A stretch of DNA of 64,000 nt from positions 62,001 through 126,000 of the forward strand of contig NZ_JAUKFY010000003.1 in the NCBI RefSeq assembly GCF_030489605.1, in the 5' to 3' direction. This document shows positions 54,901-64,000 of the stretch, in pieces (the first letter of the stretch is position 1; the number at the start of each line of letters is the position of its first letter). The position numbers were made by a program, and so were the translations under genes. Source of the DNA: Brevibacillus laterosporus (lineage in GTDB: Bacteria > Bacillota > Bacilli > Brevibacillales > Brevibacillaceae). Below the pieces are notes generated by a model. It had not been told where the DNA came from and searched no databases. It saw nothing but the letters and a program-made list of their open reading frames with translations.

Positions 54901-55274
54901 ACATCAAGGCCCTTATCTTCAATAAGTCCTTCAAAATCATCCTGATCATCAGATACGAGTGAACGAGCTTCTCTTTCAGAACTTTTCGACTTTCCTTTTG
55001 TTACAACAACTGGGTCAGCTTTTAACTGGACGATAACCGTCACCATTTTAGAAGACTTGGTGTCCAAAGCAGGAGATATGTACGCAGGGCCAGTAGAAAC
55101 TTCCTCATCAGTTTCTCCCGTTACCTTTGCCTTTGTTAACTCGTTAACGTCTAATAAGGCGTCCAATTCTAGACCTTCTTTTGGAGTTGCCGCCATAACA
55201 TTATACGGGATAACTCCTAGCAACAAGCTAGTAGCTAGTGCTATTGACGTAATCTTTTTAGGTTTTCGTAACAA
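51969..55274 (-). CDS. Large secreted subtilisin-like protease (Vpr-like)
   Basis: S8 serine protease of 1101 residues, probably extracellular. It has a signal peptide (1-28, ending NVMA) and an I9-type propeptide at about 75-165. The catalytic domain is interrupted by a PA domain (about 395-530). Catalytic residues: Asp214 (VIDTGVD), His263 (HGTHVAG), Asn360 (VANGN) and Ser609 (NGTSMATPHVAG). Before the His is an Asp-rich stretch (YDDDDDP). After 650 come beta domains and a Gln/Glu/Val repeat tail (EQQVEQQ). The start is TTG 55274 with AGGAGGG upstream. It is larger than B. subtilis Vpr (about 800). Its tail resembles that of the S-layer fragment at 13.6-15.3 kb. Functions may include peptide nutrition or wall protein turnover. 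Confidence 0.92.
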   Translation of the reverse strand: MLRKPKKITSIALATSLLLGVIPYNVMAATPKEGLELDALLDVNELTKAKVTGETDEEVSTGPAYISPALDTKSSKMVTVIVQLKADPVVVTKGKSKSSEREARSLVSDDQDDFEGLIEDKGLDVDIEKKFEEVFNGMVVTLPANEIPKLAELPNVKAVYNNINYYSQPEVEVVSETADLPPGNYDANPLKAMKIPEMWKLGYTGKGLKVGVIDTGVDYLHPDLKDAYKGGYDSYDDDDDPYEQKPIPVEEDPEGKGYKGSHHGTHVAGTIVGRASNKTSDVHVRGIAYEADLYSYRVLGRHGGSSAQVIDGIERAVKDGMDVINLSLGSDLEKNSDSPDAIALNNAVLAGVIPVVANGNAANNNPNQYYYTAGSPAGAKLVISVGATTPPVELYTSTATTSFGKNYEFKVASYETGLNDFAKIVGTETLPLVFANLGLNADFAKVDVRGKVVLVSRGGIAFVDKISNAKKAGAKAIIIYNGNDANGDGIADPDPVGRDDYFNSYLGDQMDAIPTFDMKGKEGRELVKQIQADPSKATITFSSEYPKTVEKGDLMADFSSRGPAMDDEYSIKPDVSAPGVSILSAKPTWKKDFPDANYDHAYQRLNGTSMATPHVAGLVLLLKQAHPDWTPFDVKAAMANTAVEIKDGNGVLYDVYSQGSGRVDGLAALKTPALLQTVEKTKILDKNMNEKYVTNYGTNVSFGLVSRDMKKPLVRTLQLKNTSDEEVEYEAEVIMHEKVTSVPGKPETTTNTDNLKVKLSEDDFTVKPGKSVQFNLQVEAKKKVKDGVYEGEVRLKSKDGHPDLHLPFVIHVGDEREENKFGFDSFKLSSTQINPDSLTFSASADLQAKDINLIELQLWGLNDEKLGTMAVEKKTDKKGNLQLLKPGKLSFKNLTGEYVSAKTGKLTKPENGKYKVRIFGYQYDPENPVEKEDDIKIKYEAWSAISIQGAVDEEGREDIRELVNEAAEDFSAKIVNVSELNKQVLKLPNETDEITYKVVESSNPDLIDNDGFLVKLPKKKQKKPVYLTVYVSSVKVPSIKKAVVVDVLLQPNKGKGEGKGRLPAPSEVEEQVEQQVEQQVEQQPEQQTQQTEQQVAEPTVQ
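52010..52080 (-). repeat. Short tandem repeat coding the Gln/Glu tail
   Basis: A 12 bp unit (TTCAACTTGTTG on the plus strand) is repeated about three times within a Gln/Glu/Val-rich tail. The period is a multiple of three. Confidence 0.75.
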
Positions 55275-55404
55275 CTATGATCCCTCCTAAAAATAATCAA
55301 TTAAAAAAATATAATAGCATACTGAGTTTTCTAAAAAATCAGTAGATATTAATTTCTCTATATTTTTCTTTATTCCTTTAGGTCTAAAGTCATGTTTTTA
55401 CAAA

Positions 55405-55452
55405 ATTAAAAAAAACTGCCCTTCCGTATAATTGTCTATACGTTAAGAGCAG
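55405..55452 (-). terminator. Terminator of the 55.5-56.2 kb gene
   Basis: CTGCTCTT / AAGGGCAG with an inner CGTATA / TATACG helix, then a run of eight T on the minus strand. Confidence 0.85.
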
Positions 55453-55496
55453 CCATTTTTAATTTTTTATGGTTAAATTTGTATATTGACTAACGT

Positions 55497-56243
55497 TTAT
55501 TGAAGAGCTTGTGGATTATCTGTACCCAAGAAATCCTCGTAAATACGCTCCCATACCACTTTGAATTCCATTTTTTCATTATCTGGGATCTCTTGGAAAT
55601 GTTCAATTGGCTCTTCCAGATATGGTGTTAATTTGATCAAGACTTCTATTAGCATATTATCGTTAATGCCTCCTAGAATTTCCTTGATCTCATTTTTGGA
55701 TAACGCGAATTCATTCTCTTCTTTTTCATGCAGATACATTACTAACTGGCTGAACACTGGATGAATTAACGACTCCAAACGAATGTGATACAAAGCAAAC
55801 ATCTCATCATCACGAAGCTCGAATGTATCTGCTACTTCTGGGAAAGGATCTACTGGTACATCTAGGCTAGTTCCTTTATCAATTACTAGTCCCCACTTAA
55901 TGAACATATCTAACGCTTCCTGAGCTGTTGCCGGATACTCATAGTTAGAGCGCTTCAAAAAGTTAGCATACTTCTCCAATAGAGCCACATAGTTTTCATA
56001 GTTCTCTTCGTCATGGAATTTATTTTTATCCAATGTATCGAAAGTTCCTTCCAATGCTCTGGTAGAATAGATGGACTCTAACATTTCTTCTTTTGTCTCT
56101 AGCTTGCTCACCGCATAGCAAACGGCTTTAAACAATACGTTCATCTCATGAGAGAACACGGTGCTCCAGCCATGCATGTCATAGCCTTTCGGAATAATAA
56201 TATCATCGCTACCTTTTGTGCGAAGATCTTGTATCGTTTGCAT
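55497..56243 (-). CDS. Uncharacterised cytoplasmic protein
   Basis: I do not recognise this 248-residue protein with confidence; it may belong to a domain-of-unknown-function family such as DUF6042. There is no signal peptide or membrane helix. It is acidic and mostly helical. Features visible: GWSTVFSHEMNVLFKAVCYAVSKLETKEEM near the N-terminus, a middle part with FELRDDEMFALYHIRLESLIHP, and a C-terminal helical half. ATG 56243 follows GGAGAG. It has its own terminator and a likely -10 TATAAT at 56319-56314, so it is a single-gene unit between the atp operon and the protease gene. Confidence 0.75.
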   Translation of the reverse strand: MQTIQDLRTKGSDDIIIPKGYDMHGWSTVFSHEMNVLFKAVCYAVSKLETKEEMLESIYSTRALEGTFDTLDKNKFHDEENYENYVALLEKYANFLKRSNYEYPATAQEALDMFIKWGLVIDKGTSLDVPVDPFPEVADTFELRDDEMFALYHIRLESLIHPVFSQLVMYLHEKEENEFALSKNEIKEILGGINDNMLIEVLIKLTPYLEEPIEHFQEIPDNEKMEFKVVWERIYEDFLGTDNPQALQ

Positions 56244-56313
56244 ATTACACTCTCCTTATCCACAACTGCGTTTCACAGAGTACCTCTTAGTAATCTTAGA
56301 GTACATTAGGTTT

Positions 56314-56319
56314 ATTATA
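56314..56319 (-). promoter_or_regulatory. Possible -10 element of the uncharacterised gene
   Basis: TATAAT on the minus strand about 70 bp upstream of ATG 56243. The best -35 (TTGGAA) is at a long 19 bp spacing, so support is modest. Confidence 0.35.
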
Positions 56320-56354
56320 CACATAACTAGAGGCAGATTTCCAACTTCCAAAGG

Positions 56355-56390
56355 AAAATCCCCAAGCATATTAAAATGCCTGGGGATTTT
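56355..56390 (-). terminator. Terminator of the atp operon
   Basis: AAAATCCCCA / TGGGGATTTT, a perfect 10 bp stem with additional GCAT/ATGC pairing inside, 4 bp after the atpC stop. The stem supplies its own T-run. Confidence 0.88.
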
Positions 56391-56393
56391 CGC

Positions 56394-58248
<1,855 letters not shown>

Positions 58249-58284
58249 CTAAAAGCTAATTGGAAGCCTTTATAACTGTCTTTG

Positions 58285-59151
58285 TTATACTTGTGAGTTC
58301 GCACCCGCAACAATCTCGGAGATTTCTTGCGTGATGGCTGCCTGACGAGCACGGTTATAGAAGAGTGTCAAACGATCGATAATATCAGATGCATTATCAG
58401 TCGCATTACCCATCGAGGTCATACGCGCTCCGTGCTCTGAAGCTTTCGCATCCAATACAGCACTATAGATTAGCGTTTCCGCATATTTTGGCAAAAGCAC
58501 TGCGAGAACCTCTTCTGCAGAAGGCTCATAATCATAGTTAACTGTAGAGGCCTGTGAATCCGATTCAATTGATTGAAGTGGCAACAGGCGTTTCACCTGT
58601 GGAACTTGCGAGATAGCAGATTCAAATTCGTTATAGCAAAGATAAAGTTCGTCGATCTTCTCTTCCGCATATAATTTAACTGCTGTGTACGCAATTTGCT
58701 TAATGTCAGAAAAACTAGGGTTTTCCGGCATTCCAACTACCTCTTCAATAACAGGATAGTTACGTTTCACAAAGAAATCGCGGCCTTTGCGTCCGATAAC
58801 AAAGATCGCATACTCATCTTTAGATTTATGCTTTTCGTTAACCGCCTGAAGAACCTTACGGATGATATTCCCGTTATATCCTCCTGCGAGTCCACGGTCA
58901 GAAGTAATTACGATATATCCTGTCTTCTTCACCGGACGGGTTTGAAGCATCGGATGTTTAAAGCTAGTGCTTCCTGAAGCAATACTTGCTACTACCTCCT
59001 GAACCTTTTGAGCATACGGGCGAGCCGCTTGCGCTTGGTCTTGGGCACGGCGAAGTTTTGCAGTAGACACCATCTTCATCGCTTTCGTGATCTGACGCGT
59101 GTTTTTAACGCTTTTTATACGTCGTTTTACTTCACGAATACCTTGAGCCAC
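58285..59151 (-). CDS. atpG: ATP synthase gamma subunit
   Basis: Rotating central shaft of F1, 288 residues. N-terminal helix IREVKRRIKSVKNTRQITKAMKMVSTAKLRRAQ, middle ITSDRGLAGGYNGNI and C-terminal helix ARMTSMGNATDNASDIIDRLTLFYNRARQAAITQEISEIVAGA are standard. The start is GTG 59151 with GGTGGTG upstream. Confidence 0.97.
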   Translation of the reverse strand: MAQGIREVKRRIKSVKNTRQITKAMKMVSTAKLRRAQDQAQAARPYAQKVQEVVASIASGSTSFKHPMLQTRPVKKTGYIVITSDRGLAGGYNGNIIRKVLQAVNEKHKSKDEYAIFVIGRKGRDFFVKRNYPVIEEVVGMPENPSFSDIKQIAYTAVKLYAEEKIDELYLCYNEFESAISQVPQVKRLLPLQSIESDSQASTVNYDYEPSAEEVLAVLLPKYAETLIYSAVLDAKASEHGARMTSMGNATDNASDIIDRLTLFYNRARQAAITQEISEIVAGANSQV

Positions 59152-59227
59152 TCATTTTCACCACCTTGGGAAATGCATGCTGAATTCATTTGAACCCAGC
59201 ATGCACAAAATCTATCGATGCCGAAGA

Positions 59228-60739
<1,512 letters not shown>

Positions 60740-60768
60740 TTACGATTCACCCCATTCAACCCAGCGTC

Positions 60769-61296
60769 TTATATTTGATGCGCAAAATGCTCTAATTTCG
60801 TTTTCAAGCTACCGTCATATAAACGATCGCCAATCTTTACAACGACTCCTCCAATAATAGTAGGGTCTATTACGCTTTCGAAGCGCAGCTTTTTATTCAG
60901 CATTTGACCAAACTGAGCAGCAAGCTCTTCTAATTCTTCCTGGCTCAGCGGTTTAGCTGTAGTAACAACGGCATCCGCAAGGCCACGTTTATCGTTGGCC
61001 ATTTCTACGTATGCTCTGGTTATTTCTTCGAATTCACTTTCACGTTTGTTGTCTACTAACGCAAAAAGAAAGTTGATTACTTCCTGCGAAGCTTTTCCCT
61101 TGAAAAGCTCCTCCAGCAACTCTTTCTTAGAAGCAACGGCAATACGAGGATGCGTAAATAATTTATGGAAGTCAGGTACCTGTTTTAATGCTTCAGCAAG
61201 GTCTTTTAACTCACCCTCGATTTGATCAATGAGTCCACGCTCTTCTGCAATCTCAAACAGAGCACGCGCGTAACGTTTTGCTAATGCTCCACTCAT
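60769..61296 (-). CDS. atpH: ATP synthase delta subunit
   Basis: Peripheral-stalk cap linking subunit b to F1, 175 residues, normal length. The N-terminal helical bundle starts KRYARALFEIAEERG; the C-terminal part has VIDPTIIGGVVVKIGDRLYDGSLKTKLEHF, the family signature. Its ATG overlaps the atpF stop by 4 bp. Confidence 0.96.
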   Translation of the reverse strand: MSGALAKRYARALFEIAEERGLIDQIEGELKDLAEALKQVPDFHKLFTHPRIAVASKKELLEELFKGKASQEVINFLFALVDNKRESEFEEITRAYVEMANDKRGLADAVVTTAKPLSQEELEELAAQFGQMLNKKLRFESVIDPTIIGGVVVKIGDRLYDGSLKTKLEHFAHQI

Positions 61297-61796
61297 AAGC
61301 GATCCCCTACTTGTTTCAGGAACTGATCAATCGTGGATTTTTGTGTCGCTTCGTCCAATTCTTTTTCAATAATTTTAGAAGCCAACATAACAGATAGACT
61401 TGCCATTTGCGTACGTAATTCTTCTTTAGCTTTCTCTGTCTCGCGGGCAATTTCTGCACTTGCTTCCGCTTTCAGACGAGCCGCTGTTTCTTCTGCCTCT
61501 TTCTTAATACGCGCTTCTTCTTCTTGTGCTTGACGAGTTGCACGCTCAATTAGAGCTTTTGTTTCCTGACGAGCTTCATCTAACAAGCGGCGCTGTTCAG
61601 CTAGTAGTCCTTCCGCTTCTTTACGGTTACGTTCTGCTGCTTCAATTTCTGATGCAACGTATTGACGACGTTTTTCCATGATTTGTGTTATAGGGCCAAC
61701 TGCAAATTTCCTAACAACTAAAAGAAGTATCAGGAATGCGAGTACTTGAAAGAGCATCGTGCCCCCTTCAAGGGTTACCGCTCCAAACTCTAGCAT
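61293..61796 (-). CDS. atpF: ATP synthase subunit b
   Basis: Peripheral stalk of 167 residues: one N-terminal membrane helix (about 10-27) followed by a long charged coiled coil (IMEKRRQYVASEIEAAERNRKEAEGLLAEQ). ATG 61796 is chosen because AGGAG lies 8 bp upstream; GTG 61805 abuts that site directly. Confidence 0.95.
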   Translation of the reverse strand: MLEFGAVTLEGGTMLFQVLAFLILLLVVRKFAVGPITQIMEKRRQYVASEIEAAERNRKEAEGLLAEQRRLLDEARQETKALIERATRQAQEEEARIKKEAEETAARLKAEASAEIARETEKAKEELRTQMASLSVMLASKIIEKELDEATQKSTIDQFLKQVGDRL

Positions 61797-61874
61797 GCTA
61801 TTCACTCCTTCCTGGTTCAGAAGAGTATTTTGGTAAAGATAAAAAACATTGATCTTTTACTGTTGCATAAACAA

Positions 61875-61903
61875 GGCGAAGGCCTAGCCTGCTAGCCTTC
61901 GCC
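61875..61903 (-). other. Hairpin between atpE and atpF
   Basis: GGCGAAGG-CTAG / CTAG-CCTTCGCC with one bulged base and a 4-base loop, in the 115 bp between the genes for c and b subunits. The T-run after it is weak (TTGTTTATG), so it may be a partial terminator or a 3' stabiliser favouring more c-subunit mRNA. Confidence 0.65.
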
Positions 61904-61911
61904 CCGTAAAA

Positions 61912-62987
<1,076 letters not shown>

Positions 62988-63098
62988 AATTTGTTCACCC
63001 CTTTCCCTCAAAAAATACTTCCTTGTCAACCTTTTAAGAGCTTACTCTTTATTCTACCTCTTAACTTGTTGAAAAACAGTTAACAAATATTGAACTAA

Positions 63099-63461
63099 TT
63101 ATCTATTTTTAAGATTGTAATACACAAAAATAATCGAAAACACTTGAAATACTAGCAGTCCAATAATAACTCCCATAATTTGAAACAATTCTGGAAATCT
63201 TAGGGCTATAAAAACTGCTATAATTGTAACTGCAAACCTCTGCACCATTCCTATTCCCTTGGTTTTTCCTATATTACCAGTAATTTTCCATACTTTCAGA
63301 TAGAGGAGAAGTCCATTGATAAGACTTGCAAAGCTACCCAACAGTAATGACTGAAAAAACAATCTATAATCAGGCAGGAGAAACCATAGAACCCCGATAA
63401 GGGCGATAGACCATAAAACACAGCGGATGATATTACGTACGGCAGTATAGAATGTTTGCAT
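63099..63461 (-). CDS. atpI: ATP synthase protein I
   Basis: Small membrane protein of 120 residues with four hydrophobic segments, of the ATP-synt_I family, thought to help assembly of the c ring or Mg2+ supply. ATG 63461 follows GGGAGATG; the longer frame to 63572 runs into atpZ. It lies between atpZ and atpB as in other Bacillales. Confidence 0.88.
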   Translation of the reverse strand: MQTFYTAVRNIIRCVLWSIALIGVLWFLLPDYRLFFQSLLLGSFASLINGLLLYLKVWKITGNIGKTKGIGMVQRFAVTIIAVFIALRFPELFQIMGVIIGLLVFQVFSIIFVYYNLKNR

Positions 63462-63472
63462 GCTACATCTCC

Positions 63473-63685
63473 CTACAGATAAGGACGTATCATTCGGTAT
63501 ACGCTTACAATACCCACGCCCAACCCTAGAAACAGCCCGACAATCATGAGCCAAGGAGCTGTATGTAACCATTCATCTAAATACTTTCCAAATAAGACTC
63601 CGGCTATGATACATATTGCTAAATCTGCTCCAATCATACTTACTAATCCGATAGCTTTCCATGGGTTATTTACCTTTTTTGACAA
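63473..63685 (-). CDS. atpZ: AtpZ/AtpI-family small membrane protein
   Basis: A 70-residue protein with two membrane helices of the ATPase_gene1 type (GLVSMIGADLAICIIAGVLFGKYLDEWL and LMIVGLFLGLGVGIVSVYRMI). It is the first gene of the atp operon and helps assembly or ion handling of F0. TTG 63685 is chosen because GAAGGGAGAAG lies just upstream; the ATG at 63739 overlaps the promoter -10 element and has no site. Confidence 0.85.
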   Translation of the reverse strand: MSKKVNNPWKAIGLVSMIGADLAICIIAGVLFGKYLDEWLHTAPWLMIVGLFLGLGVGIVSVYRMIRPYL

Positions 63686-63737
63686 GTTCGCTTCTCCCTT
63701 CAAACCAGAAATGGAAGAGCTTGGTTGACACCTTAAC

Positions 63738-63767
63738 ATATTAACGAAGATTTATCTACATTGTCAA
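63738..63767 (-). promoter_or_regulatory. Probable promoter of the atp operon
   Basis: Perfect TTGACA at 63767-63762 and TAATAT at 63743-63738 with an 18 bp spacer, about 55 bp upstream of the atpZ start. Confidence 0.65.
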
Positions 63768-63806
63768 CTTGTCGAACTGTAGGACACAAATCTTTCACAA
63801 ATTTGT

Positions 63807-64000
<194 letters not shown>

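Overview
The window is a stretch of chromosome from a spore-forming, flagellated, Gram-positive bacterium with a protein S-layer. The best match is Brevibacillus, perhaps the B. laterosporus group. The main reason is the pair of surface-layer genes at 17.7-24.9 kb. They reproduce the cell wall protein (cwp) operon known from Brevibacillus: a middle wall protein with SLH domains and two in-frame start codons 93 bp apart, followed by an outer wall protein. Sporulation genes (spoIIID, spoIIQ, spoIID), mbl and flhO/flhP in their usual Bacillales order support this. No tRNA, rRNA, CRISPR array, insertion sequence or prophage was recognised.

Layout. 0-3.9 kb: the degS kinase (cut by the window edge), a polysaccharide deacetylase, and metK under a SAM-I riboswitch. 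3.9-26.5 kb: a region largely devoted to the cell surface. It holds an SLH-anchored subtilase, three tandem SLAP-domain proteins (S-layer assembly type), a TetR regulator with an NAD-dependent epimerase that share an operator, a MATE transporter, a 5'-truncated S-layer-like gene, a tyrosine recombinase with a partner DNA-binding-like protein, the mwp-owp operon, and a TolC-family protein. 26.8-31 kb: yvyE, tagO, tagA (teichoic acid linkage unit), fabZ and a CDP-alcohol phosphatidyltransferase. 31-41 kb: epuA-like gene, flhP, flhO, mbl, spoIIID, spoIIQ, spoIID, an aminotransferase with its Lrp regulator, murA, ywmB and a DUF1146 gene. 41.4-51.7 kb: an 11-subunit complex I operon (nuoABCDHIJKLMN) without nuoEFG. 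52-55.3 kb: a large Vpr-like secreted subtilase. 55.5-56.2 kb: an unrecognised gene. 56.4-63.7 kb: the ATP synthase operon atpZ-atpI-BEFHAGDC. The window ends inside a thiolase gene.

Almost every gene lies on the minus strand. The exceptions are the S-layer fragment, the recombinase, its partner gene and yvyE. In Bacillus subtilis degS, yvyE and tagO are near neighbours. Here about 25 kb of mostly surface genes separates degS from yvyE, so this block looks like a lineage-specific S-layer module.

How the genes work together. MWP binds secondary wall polymers through SLH domains, and tagO/tagA start the synthesis of wall polymer. The SLAP proteins probably help S-layer export, and the subtilases may process or remodel wall proteins. 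The most unusual unit is at 13.2-17.4 kb: an S-layer-like gene lacking promoter, signal peptide and wall anchor, next to a tyrosine recombinase. It could be a silent cassette or a decayed paralogue. Complex I and ATP synthase form the respiratory block. Non-ATG starts (TTG, GTG) with strong ribosome binding sites are frequent, and I moved several starts to fit the ribosome binding site.
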